Source of the DNA: Planctomycetaceae bacterium
GTDB lineage: Bacteria > Planctomycetota > Planctomycetia > Planctomycetales > Planctomycetaceae
Reading direction: 5' to 3'
DNA length: 64,000 bases
Assembly: GCA_002722955.1 (NCBI GenBank)
Contig: PBMZ01000183.1
Span: 1 to 64,000 of the forward strand
The first letter of the stretch is position 1; every line of letters begins with the position of its first letter. A program made the translations under genes and the position numbers. Under the pieces are notes generated by a model. The model did no database searches, had not been told where the DNA came from, and saw nothing but the letters and a program-made list of their open reading frames with translations. Of this stretch, positions 53,136-61,318 are shown one piece after another.

Positions 53136-55028
53136 TCACGGCACTTGCCGATTCGTGTTCTCCAGTTGATTCAAGGCCCGGTTCAAGACACGAATCGTGT
53201 ACTTGCCATTGGCGTAAAGATCTTTGCGTGGCTTGAGATGTTTGTGCATGGCTTCGATGACGGGTTTTGCTTGTGCATCCATTTCGTCCAGGACGATCGC
53301 CGCGTGCAATCGCTCCCACTGCGCTCCTTGATCCAATTCCTGGACCAAGAGAGGCAGCGCTTTCTGGGGCAAGTTCATGCGGCCGAGTGCTCTGGCGGCG
53401 GCTGTTCGAACAACACTAGATGGGTCGTCGAGCAACTCAGCCACTTGCGTCGAATACGATTTATCGGGCTTGTTTCCTAGACCAGTTGCCGCCCAGTAAC
53501 GAACGGCCGAGTCTTTGTGCTTCAGTCCGTCAGCGAGTTCGGCGGACTTATCTTGATTGTTCGTCGCCCAGTTTGCCATCACGGCCACTCGATGATAATC
53601 GACGAAACGTTGCCGTAGGATAGCGTACTGATTGCCTAGCCCCTTTTCACGTTCGATCAAGATGGGTTCGGGGATCAAACCGAGGTCCTTGGTTTCTGCA
53701 ACCCAGTCGATGTGTTGATCTCGTAGCATTGTGAGCACGTCGTCATATTTTTCCTCGCGAGCCAAGTTATGGAGTTCTTGGGGATCATTCTCTGTGTCAT
53801 AGAGTTCTTCGATTGGCTTTGTAGGTGCGAAGTACTTTTCAGCGGCGGGTTGCAGCTTTCCGGCATTGTGCAAGTTTCGCAGCTCTCGCATCGTGGCCCC
53901 TTTTTCGGGAGTGTTCATGTACTGATAGTACATCTTTAGTGGCTCGTAATTGCGGATGTATTTGAAGCGATGATTGCGGACCATGCGGATGATATCGTAT
54001 CGCTCGTCCATGCGGTCACGAGCGCCGAAGACATACTTTCGTGGTGCTCGCAAGTTTACTCCCAAGAATGGTTGGCCTTGAACGTGGTCAGGCACTTTGA
54101 TGCCGGCCAAATTCAAGACCGTGGGAGCAAAGTCGATGGAACTCACAAGTCGGTTCGAGGTTGTTCCGGCGCGACCTTGATCGTCTTGCCGAAACTTCTC
54201 CGGAATCCGAACAATCAATGGAATGTGAGTTCCCGAGTCATAGAGCCAACGTTTTGCTCGCGGGAGGCCGATTCCGTGATCGGACCAATATATAATGATC
54301 GTGTCTTCGTAGAGCCCGTCTTCCTTGAGCTGATCAATAAGACCACCGGCCCAAGCATCCATGGCCGTGATGAGTTCATAGTTCCGCTTCCAATCCTCGC
54401 GAGCGACCGAGGTGTTCGGGTAATAATCCGGAAAAGTCGTCAGCTTCGAGGCATCTTGGCGTTGTTCTTTCGTCAGCTTCTGAGTGACTTGTTTGTACTT
54501 GCCCGTCGAGGCAATGCCGCTTTCGTGACAGCCGGTGAAGTTAAACACGGCAAAGAACGATTGCTTCGGATCCGTGCGTTTTCGCCAGTGCGCTTTTCCG
54601 TTGGAGATGTCCCATGTGCCTTTGGGAGTGTTGAATTGATAGTCTTGCTTTGAATTGTTCGTGCAAAAGTAACCGGCTTGCCGCAAGTACGTGGGAAACG
54701 GTTTGATGAAATCAGGCAATTGAGCCCGGCAACGCATGTGATGCGTCCCCAAGGTTGTTTGATACATGCCCGTGATGATCCCACTACGACACGGAGCACA
54801 AACACCGGCCGTTGTAAAAGCGTGCGTGTACCGCGTACCTTCAGATGCCAGCTGGTCCAAACGCGGAGTGATCGCGTGAGGATCACCATAGCATCCCAAG
54901 TGCGGGCTGATGTCCTCACAAGATAACCAAACAATGTTCGGGCGAGTTTCCTCGGCGTTCAACGCACCGCAACGAAGGCCAAACGCAATAAAACAACAAA
55001 CCAAAACCAACTTGTATCGAGAGTTCAT
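53136..55028 (-). CDS. Secreted sulfatase with C-terminal HEAT repeats
   Basis: 630 residues. A signal peptide ends near residue 26. The sulfatase core (about 29-480) begins RPNIVWLSCEDISPHLGCYG. The formylglycine site is C77-A-P-C-R81, followed by SGIITGMYQTTLGTHHMR; the Cys-type motif needs a formylglycine-generating enzyme or anaerobic maturase encoded elsewhere. The C-terminal ~130 residues are HEAT-like repeats (DSAVRYWAATGLGNK, DPSSVVRTAAARALGRMNLP). The type resembles N-sulfoglucosamine sulfohydrolases. Planctomycetes use many such enzymes on marine sulfated polysaccharides; this substrate is not known. Confidence 0.92.
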   Translation of the reverse strand: MNSRYKLVLVCCFIAFGLRCGALNAEETRPNIVWLSCEDISPHLGCYGDPHAITPRLDQLASEGTRYTHAFTTAGVCAPCRSGIITGMYQTTLGTHHMRCRAQLPDFIKPFPTYLRQAGYFCTNNSKQDYQFNTPKGTWDISNGKAHWRKRTDPKQSFFAVFNFTGCHESGIASTGKYKQVTQKLTKEQRQDASKLTTFPDYYPNTSVAREDWKRNYELITAMDAWAGGLIDQLKEDGLYEDTIIIYWSDHGIGLPRAKRWLYDSGTHIPLIVRIPEKFRQDDQGRAGTTSNRLVSSIDFAPTVLNLAGIKVPDHVQGQPFLGVNLRAPRKYVFGARDRMDERYDIIRMVRNHRFKYIRNYEPLKMYYQYMNTPEKGATMRELRNLHNAGKLQPAAEKYFAPTKPIEELYDTENDPQELHNLAREEKYDDVLTMLRDQHIDWVAETKDLGLIPEPILIEREKGLGNQYAILRQRFVDYHRVAVMANWATNNQDKSAELADGLKHKDSAVRYWAATGLGNKPDKSYSTQVAELLDDPSSVVRTAAARALGRMNLPQKALPLLVQELDQGAQWERLHAAIVLDEMDAQAKPVIEAMHKHLKPRKDLYANGKYTIRVLNRALNQLENTNRQVP

Positions 55029-55124
55029 GTTTCGCCTCAGGGGAGTCGAGTTTTGGATAGTAGCTCGCGAAGGAAAGAAAGCTTATTCAAACTCACTACG
55101 TCAGTCGTTTAACGCCCAACAAGA

Positions 55125-55152
55125 AAGCCCGGCCTCTTGCGAAGCCGGGCTT
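55125..55152 (-). terminator. Terminator-like hairpin after the Gfo/Idh gene
   Basis: AAGCCCGGC (55125-55133) and GCCGGGCTT (55144-55152) form a 9-bp stem. On the minus strand it follows the stop at 55176 and is trailed by TTCTTGTT. It is the fourth hairpin with this stem in the window. Confidence 0.6.
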
Positions 55153-55175
55153 GTGAAATCCAACGTAGACATCGA

Positions 55176-56549
55176 TTAGCCGAGGACTTCGTATTCGCGT
55201 TTGCGCGAGATACCCGGCATGGGAATGGGGTACTTGCCATTGGCGTCGGCTTGCAGCGGTGACGGTCCGCCAAGTTTGAGGTCCATCAGGTTCGGTGCGA
55301 ATTCGTGCTCGTGGTTCAAAGCTTGGTCATAAGTCACCTGTTGGCCGGTGTGGGAAGCCATGCGGCCCATGACTGTGACCAAGCTGGCTTGCACGCCGCG
55401 TTCGACTTCGTTGTGCTTGCGGTCGGTGCGAATGGACTCGATCAGGTTGTCCCATTCCAACTGGTACGGACTTGGTTCGGGCTTGTCCCAAGCCCAGGCC
55501 AAGTCTTCTTTGACGAAGTTGTGACCGCTGAAGATTCTCGCTTTGGACGGAGCGTGTGATGCGGTCGAGATGATCGCTGAACCTTTCGTGCCGTGAGCGT
55601 AACTGGCAAACTTGTTGTAGCAGCTCGGGATCGTGCGGCCTCGCAACCACATCTTTGTACCGTCACGGAAAGTGTACTCGACGGAATAGTTGTCGAAGTT
55701 TTGATCAATGCTGTCACCACGGTAGTGTCGGCCACCGGACGCCTCGGCTGAGATTGGCCAGTCGTTCTTCATCCAGCAACACTCGTCAATGTTGTGAATC
55801 AAGAAGTCGCTGAAAGCCCCACCGCTGAGCCACAAGAAACCGTGGAACTTGCGGATTTGATATTCCAACTCATTTGTACCCGGAGCCATCGGAGGCACAT
55901 CGGCAGAACCGGTTGGCCCCGCCATCCGGTAGCATCGCAAAGTTGTCAAATCGCCAATTTGTCCGTCTTGAATTCGATTGTATAACTCACCCCGAGCGAT
56001 ACAGTGGCGACACATTAGGCCGACGCCAACCTTCATGTTTTTCTCAACGGACTTCTTGCCAAGCTCGAACATGCGGCGCGAACTGGGACCGTCGACGGTG
56101 ACGGGTTTCTCCATGAAAACGTTGACGCCTTTTTCAATGGCATACGTAAATTGAACCCATCGAAACGCTGGTGGCGTCGTCAAGATCACCACATCGCCTG
56201 GCTTCAGGACATCGATTGCCTTCTTGTACGCATCAAAACCCAGGAAGCGGTTGTCGCCCAAGTTGACCTTGTCGCCGAATTTGTTTTGGAGCGCGTTGTA
56301 ACTGGTTCGCTGACGATCTTCGAAAACGTCGGCCATCGCCGCCAATTCAATCGGACCATTTTGAACAGACAATGCGTTCGTTGCGGCACCTGTACCGCGG
56401 CCGCCACAACCGACCAACGCGATCTTGATGGTGTTGTCTTCGGCAGCATGAATGTGTGCTTGAGAACCTGTGATCAACGCCGAGGCCGCGGCAACCTTGC
56501 CAGTCGTCTTTAAGAAGTCACGTCGTGATGCGTTCACTTTGTCAGTCAT
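55176..56549 (-). CDS. Tat-exported Gfo/Idh/MocA family oxidoreductase
   Basis: 457 residues from the ATG at 56549, with GTGGAG 7 nt before it; an upstream ATG would add seven residues. The leader ASRRDFLKTTGKVAAASALI is a Tat signal. The NAD(P) site is IALVGCGGRGTGAATNALS and the catalytic Lys lies in MEKPVTVDGP. The C-terminal domain includes GGAFSDFLIHNIDECCWM, and a late HEFAPNLMDLK. Same broad family as the gene at 17977 but a different subgroup. It shares the direction of the sulfatase gene, and they could act in the same glycan degradation route. Confidence 0.9.
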   Translation of the reverse strand: MTDKVNASRRDFLKTTGKVAAASALITGSQAHIHAAEDNTIKIALVGCGGRGTGAATNALSVQNGPIELAAMADVFEDRQRTSYNALQNKFGDKVNLGDNRFLGFDAYKKAIDVLKPGDVVILTTPPAFRWVQFTYAIEKGVNVFMEKPVTVDGPSSRRMFELGKKSVEKNMKVGVGLMCRHCIARGELYNRIQDGQIGDLTTLRCYRMAGPTGSADVPPMAPGTNELEYQIRKFHGFLWLSGGAFSDFLIHNIDECCWMKNDWPISAEASGGRHYRGDSIDQNFDNYSVEYTFRDGTKMWLRGRTIPSCYNKFASYAHGTKGSAIISTASHAPSKARIFSGHNFVKEDLAWAWDKPEPSPYQLEWDNLIESIRTDRKHNEVERGVQASLVTVMGRMASHTGQQVTYDQALNHEHEFAPNLMDLKLGGPSPLQADANGKYPIPMPGISRKREYEVLG

Positions 56550-56689
56550 GGTTGGCTCCACAAGAATCAAATGAAAATCGACGAAGATTCGGCCGACGGG
56601 ATAAACATGTCGTCGGCTTCAATAAGCGACAGCATACGGAAATGCGGGCCGCGTTTCCAATGGTTAAGAGTCGAAACGGATAACCGATT

Positions 56690-57388
56690 TTATTCTCGGT
56701 CACGTTCGCGGCTCAGGGTTGCAATGACAACGGTCGCGGTCAATGCGATCAACAACAGCAGAATGCCCATCGCAAGACCTCGAGAGAACTCGCCACGGCC
56801 GGTTTCCATTGCGGTCGCGGTCGACAGTGTTCGCGTGCGATCTTTCAGATTGCCACCGACCATCATCGCGATTCCCAATTCGGTCACGCATCGAGCAAAG
56901 GCCGTCATCACGGCAAGAATCACGGCAGTCCGAGCTTCGGATAAGTACGTAAACCATCGAAAGAGCGGGCCGGCTCCCAATGTCGCAGCCGTTTCGAAAA
57001 CGCGTCGGTCCAATGATTTAATGGCTCCATGTGTCAGCCCAATGATTATCGGCAGCGCCAACATCAACTCGCCAATCACGATGGCCCAAGGTGTGTAAAG
57101 GAAGTCCGCGTCACCAAGCGGGCCTCGTCGACTCAGCAGGGAATAACAAACCAGTCCGAGGAAGACTGTCGGCACGGCCATCGCCGCTCGCACCGATGTC
57201 ACCAGGAGCCGACGACCGGGGAAGGCAACTCGGGCCAAGAACGATCCCAGCGGCATGCCAATCAGGGCCGCCGTCAACACCGCGAGACTCGAAATCCAGA
57301 AGCTTCGCCAAGCGGCCGCGAGCACCAAGCGATCACCGGCCGCCGCCAATTGAATGGCATCTAAGATTCCTTGCCAAATCAACTGCAT
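56690..57388 (-). CDS. ABC transporter permease, tungstate TupB-like
   Basis: 232 residues from the ATG at 57388 (MQLIWQGILDAIQLAAAGD), with AGGTG just upstream. About five membrane helices and the EAA-loop (FETAATLGAGPLFRWFTYLS) of MetI-type permeases. TELGIAMMVGGNLKDRTRTL near the end is typical of tungstate/molybdate TupB/WtpB permeases. TupA and TupC are not adjacent, so the transporter is incomplete here. Tungstate would serve molybdopterin-type enzymes, consistent only in a general way with the XdhC protein at 14771. Confidence 0.8.
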   Translation of the reverse strand: MQLIWQGILDAIQLAAAGDRLVLAAAWRSFWISSLAVLTAALIGMPLGSFLARVAFPGRRLLVTSVRAAMAVPTVFLGLVCYSLLSRRGPLGDADFLYTPWAIVIGELMLALPIIIGLTHGAIKSLDRRVFETAATLGAGPLFRWFTYLSEARTAVILAVMTAFARCVTELGIAMMVGGNLKDRTRTLSTATAMETGRGEFSRGLAMGILLLLIALTATVVIATLSRERDRE

Positions 57389-57504
57389 GGATGGCACCTG
57401 CGAGCGGCATTGTAGCTGAAGTTGTGACGATGTACTCAGAATCGCCGATCTTAGCCGAACATGCAAGCGGCGGGATTGAGTCCAGTTTACTTCAGAGGCA
57501 ACGG

Positions 57505-59553
57505 CTATTTGCTATCGGTCTTAGAGGACTCGGTAGCTTTCCCTTCGCCGTCAGCAGGCGCCCATGCTGACTTTCCGAACGGATCCTCTGGTGGTTTGCT
57601 CGACTTTTTCGAGGCTCCCGTCGCCTTGCGAGCTTCCAACTCCTGCACGATGTCTTCGAATGTTGCGTCCGAGCACACGGCGCGGGAGCGATGTCGAACT
57701 CGACCGACCTTTTCCGCCTTCATGTAGATGTAAGTCTCGTAGGATTCGCCGGGCTCTAAGTTTCCAATCAAGTATCCCACACGGCGGCCTTTGGGATGAG
57801 AGAACTCGTCGGGTACATCCGTGCGAACTTGGACCTTCTCGGCCGTGATGTCGCCAATGTTTTCCACGCGGTATTTAATTCGTAGATAATCTCCGACGGC
57901 AACCGGTTCTGGTTTCTCAGCGACGAGTTTCAGTTTGGGTTGATGCACGGTGGTCTCGAAGTTGACTTGCTCGGTCAGTTTGACCAACTTCCTCTTCGTT
58001 GTTTCGTCCTTCGGCTTCTTTTCCGCGACCATGGGGACGACGTTATCAAACTTTTCCCACTCGTCAACCGGCAGCTTTGGGAACTCGACGAAATAGGAAT
58101 GCGACACGTTTTTGCTGAACGGTGTGTTATTGGCAACGGCCATGATATTAAAGTCCAGCTCGAGCTGCGGTTTGGCGTTAGGCTCAGGCGCGAATTCGGG
58201 ATCGAGTGGTTTATCGTTCGGTACGCTCGCGACTTTCAACGGCTCTTCTGTAAGAGGAAATTCTGGCAACGGCTTGGGAGCTTCGGGTTTCGGTTTCTCT
58301 TGATCGGAAGCAATCGGCTCCAAGAATGGAGGATCGGCGCGTGGCTTGATCGGTTCCCATTTCGGCTCGCGAGGTTTCACTGGCGGTTCGGCGGCGAATA
58401 AAGGATCGGGAATCCACTCGGTCTTCGCGACTTCTTCAACGACCGCTTCTGCTGGCGACCAATCTTCCAAACGTGGAATGATTGGCTGGACCGGTTGATC
58501 CATCGGTTGGAAGACAATGTCCGTCGAATTGGGTTCCGCTGCTGGTAGAATTTCTGGCGTCTCAACCTCGATCTTTCTTTCAGCAGGCTGCGCTGGCCTC
58601 AACTGTGCAAACAATGTCTCGGGAGTCCAATCCGAAAGCGACAGCAGCAAGCATACGATGGCAGCCAAACCTGTCATCGTCGAGAACACCCAAGGCCATT
58701 GGCTGCCCGCATACTTGCCACGAGAAAAGAACGGCCATGACCAGTTGCCGTCCATGCTCCAGTTGGCATTCCAGTTCCACGGGATCAACTTGCCCAGCAC
58801 AACAAAAGCCGCCACAAACGTGGCACCGATCGACAGCAATGTTTCCGCCGCTCGTTTTCCAGGCAACAGCCACAGGGCGCGCAACAGAGAACGCTTGAAT
58901 TGAATCCAGGCCGCACGAGTTTCCAGCCAGAGTTGCTTCAGGCACCACCGAACAACGATGCCCGTCCAATGTGCCGTTTCATAGACAAGCTTCCCAATGA
59001 AAACGGCCAGCCAACGGATGACTCGAATAGGAATCAAGATCGACAGTCGTAGGATTTGAAACCCCAGCCACAACGTCGCTTGCCCAAGGCGAATGAAGAC
59101 GAATGGCGTCAACAGCACCAGACTGATGAAGTCGAGTTCCTTGAGTTGTCGAAAGGTGCGCTTTGCCGAGAGCACGCCGCGTTTTGATTGTGTCTTGATG
59201 TAGTAATACGGATAGCGAAAGTTCCGCCAAGCCGCGCGGGCCGTTTCTTGGATTTGGCGAATCGTCCAAGCTTGAAGCTGTTGAAAGGCGTCGTCCGCCG
59301 AGAGATACGTGCCCGTCACCGACTCGTAAACACCACGGCCGATGCCGAACGCGATGCGCCAACACATTCGTGGCACGAACAGGATCACGTTCCAGATTCC
59401 GTAACGGATCACGGCGCGAAGAAAGAAGAACACATGCAAGAAGAACCGCTTCGTGTTCAAGATCGTCACACGTTTTGCTCGCGAGATGTCGCGATGATCT
59501 TCATGCAGCTTTTGATACCACTCGGGAGCCTTCACGGCATCACCCTCTTCCAT
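57505..59553 (-). CDS. Membrane protein with Pro/Glu-rich linker and DUF11-type domain
   Basis: 682 residues in three parts. About 1-320: several hydrophobic helices with many Trp/Arg (IRYGIWNVILFVPRMCWRIA, IRWLAVFIGKLVYETAHW). About 330-490: a Pro/Glu/Lys-rich extracytoplasmic stretch. About 540-650: an Ig-like DUF11/conserved-repeat domain (KPEPVAVGDYLRIKYRVENI, VQVRTDVPDEFSHPKGR, LIGNLEPGESYETYIYMKAE). DUF11 domains are common in planctomycete surface proteins. The gene is followed by the TupB-like permease and divergent from the M48 protease. Function unknown; a cell-envelope structural role is possible. Confidence 0.6.
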   Translation of the reverse strand: MEEGDAVKAPEWYQKLHEDHRDISRAKRVTILNTKRFFLHVFFFLRAVIRYGIWNVILFVPRMCWRIAFGIGRGVYESVTGTYLSADDAFQQLQAWTIRQIQETARAAWRNFRYPYYYIKTQSKRGVLSAKRTFRQLKELDFISLVLLTPFVFIRLGQATLWLGFQILRLSILIPIRVIRWLAVFIGKLVYETAHWTGIVVRWCLKQLWLETRAAWIQFKRSLLRALWLLPGKRAAETLLSIGATFVAAFVVLGKLIPWNWNANWSMDGNWSWPFFSRGKYAGSQWPWVFSTMTGLAAIVCLLLSLSDWTPETLFAQLRPAQPAERKIEVETPEILPAAEPNSTDIVFQPMDQPVQPIIPRLEDWSPAEAVVEEVAKTEWIPDPLFAAEPPVKPREPKWEPIKPRADPPFLEPIASDQEKPKPEAPKPLPEFPLTEEPLKVASVPNDKPLDPEFAPEPNAKPQLELDFNIMAVANNTPFSKNVSHSYFVEFPKLPVDEWEKFDNVVPMVAEKKPKDETTKRKLVKLTEQVNFETTVHQPKLKLVAEKPEPVAVGDYLRIKYRVENIGDITAEKVQVRTDVPDEFSHPKGRRVGYLIGNLEPGESYETYIYMKAEKVGRVRHRSRAVCSDATFEDIVQELEARKATGASKKSSKPPEDPFGKSAWAPADGEGKATESSKTDSK

Positions 59554-59762
59554 GAGGAGTTTTATTTATCCAAGACCACGTGATGTACCACATTACCCAA
59601 GTTACGGGAAGTCGTCTTGTTGGCTGTGAGACCTTCCAGTAGACTCCCGACCCCTCCAACTCTCCATTTCCGTTGCGAGTTCTCGCAATATTCCCCACCT
59701 ACAACTGATTCGCATCGACCGGTCGGCCGCGGTTGTCGTTCGTGTCACAGGAGATTTGCGTC

Positions 59763-60647
59763 ATGTCTGCGCATGCTTCACGCTGGTCATTGGCACTGTT
59801 GATGTTGGCCGCAATTGTCGTCTGCTGGGGTTGTAAGACGACTCCCGTTAGCAACCGTCGCCAACTGAACGTCATCCCCGAATCGCAATTGGTGTCGATG
59901 GGGCTGACGTCGTATCAACAGATTCTCTCGAACGAGCAACTGTCGTCGAATCAGCGTTACATCGAAATGATCAATCGGGTCGGGCAACGCATCGCGGACG
60001 TCGTCAGCCAAGAGTATCCCAGTGCGGCTGATTACAAATGGGAATTCAATGTTATCAAGTCTGATCAGATGAATGCCTTCGCGTTGCCCGGTGGCAAAGT
60101 TGCTTTTTACGAGGGCATCATTCCCGTGTGTCAGAGCGAAGCTGGCATTGCTGTCGTCATGTCGCACGAGATTGCTCACGCGCTGCTCAATCATGGGGGC
60201 GAACGGATGAGCCAAGAGCTGGTCGCTCAAGGTGTCGGCAAGCTGGTGCAGTTCGGTGCTCGCAATCAAACGGCCGAGCGGCAAGACATGATAATGAAGG
60301 CCTATGGAGTTGGCTCGAAGTACGGAGTATTGCTTCCTTATAGCCGCAAGCAAGAGTCCGAAGCGGACCTTGTTGGTTTGAAGTTGATGGCTAAAGCAGG
60401 ATACGACCCCAGCGAAGCTCCTCAGTTTTGGGAGCGATTCGGTCAAATCAAAGGAAGCGGCGGCCCGTCCGAGTTCCTTTCCACTCACCCATCCGATCAA
60501 CGTCGCGCGACGGCACTGCGAGAACAGTTGCCCGATGCTTTGCAAATATATCGTCTGGAAGCACGAGTCCGCTATGGCATCGGCGACCCCGTAACGCCCG
60601 GCGCAGCGCAATCCAACACGGCCTTGCCGGCGAGCGCGAGCAACTAA
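59763..60647 (+). CDS. M48 family metallopeptidase lipoprotein
   Basis: 294 residues from the ATG at 59763 (AGGAG 9 nt before). Lipobox VCWGC24, then the M48 catalytic domain: HEIAH at 135-139 (zinc and catalytic Glu), the third ligand in QESEADLVGLKLM near 200, and the late LSTHPSDQRR. This is the LoiP/YcaL/BepA-type periplasmic protease, acting in outer-membrane protein quality control. The start at 59733 would add an improbable N-terminal extension before the lipoprotein signal. Confidence 0.9.
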   Translation: MSAHASRWSLALLMLAAIVVCWGCKTTPVSNRRQLNVIPESQLVSMGLTSYQQILSNEQLSSNQRYIEMINRVGQRIADVVSQEYPSAADYKWEFNVIKSDQMNAFALPGGKVAFYEGIIPVCQSEAGIAVVMSHEIAHALLNHGGERMSQELVAQGVGKLVQFGARNQTAERQDMIMKAYGVGSKYGVLLPYSRKQESEADLVGLKLMAKAGYDPSEAPQFWERFGQIKGSGGPSEFLSTHPSDQRRATALREQLPDALQIYRLEARVRYGIGDPVTPGAAQSNTALPASASN

Positions 60648-60659
60648 GCATTGGATAAA

Positions 60660-60718
60660 GTGGCGTAAGCTTCTAGCTTGCGATGCGTCGTGTTTCGCAA
60701 GCTGGAAGCTTACGCCAC
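60660..60718. repeat. Inverted repeat after the M48 protease gene
   Basis: GTGGCGTAAGCTTCTAGCTT pairs with the reverse complement of AAGCTGGAAGCTTACGCCAC (one mismatch), with an outer TCGC/GCGA extension around a loop of about 12 nt. It could act as a transcript 3' end, but no T-run follows directly. Confidence 0.7.
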
Positions 60719-60804
60719 CTTAGAGTTCATCCATTGGTCATTGAGACTTGGTCATTGGTCATTCCACTTCTCCACTTCAATAACTCCTCAACACGAGCCC
60801 TCTT

Positions 60805-61305
60805 ATGTTCTTGCTGAGACCAATTCGATTTCTCGTAACGGCACTGGTCGAGGACAACACGCCCAAACGCATGGCGATTGGATTCGCGCTAGGAGTTGTC
60901 GTTGGCCTGGTGCCGAAAGGTAACCTGATCGCTATCACGTTGATGATGCTGTTGGGATTCTTGCGAGTTAACCTTGGAACGGGCATGGTCACCGCTTTCA
61001 TCTTCAGCTGGATTGGCATGCTGTTAGATCCGGTCACGCACATGATTGGCCTCTTCGTGCTGACTCATGAAGCACTGCGTTCGACATGGATCAGTTTTGG
61101 AGACATGCCACTGGCGCCTTGGACGGACTTTAACAACAGCATTGTTCTAGGAAGCTTTCTGCTAGGCCTTGTGCTGGCTTACCCGTCGTACCGCATTAGC
61201 GAACCGTTGTTTGCCAAGTACACACCGGACTGGCGCGAACGGTTGTTGAAACTCAAGATCGTGCATCTCCTTTGGGGCACGGACATCACGAACAAACTTA
61301 CGTGA
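60805..61305 (+). CDS. TIGR03546 / DUF2062 family membrane protein
   Basis: 166 residues, four membrane helices. Motifs RMAIGFALGVVVGLVPKGNL and LGFLRVNLGTGMVTAFIFSW are those of the TIGR03546 family, a DUF2062 relative. It lies 14 bp upstream of the TIGR03545 gene, its constant partner. Several TTGGTCATTG copies (60734-60763) precede it. The pair's function is not known. Confidence 0.87.
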   Translation: MFLLRPIRFLVTALVEDNTPKRMAIGFALGVVVGLVPKGNLIAITLMMLLGFLRVNLGTGMVTAFIFSWIGMLLDPVTHMIGLFVLTHEALRSTWISFGDMPLAPWTDFNNSIVLGSFLLGLVLAYPSYRISEPLFAKYTPDWRERLLKLKIVHLLWGTDITNKLT

Positions 61306-61318
61306 GCTTGGAGTCGAC

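Noticed and set aside
56690-57388. Sulfate or phosphate ABC permease
   Set aside because: The TELGIAMMVGGNLKDRTRTL stretch fits TupB/WtpB better, although without TupA the substrate is not proven.
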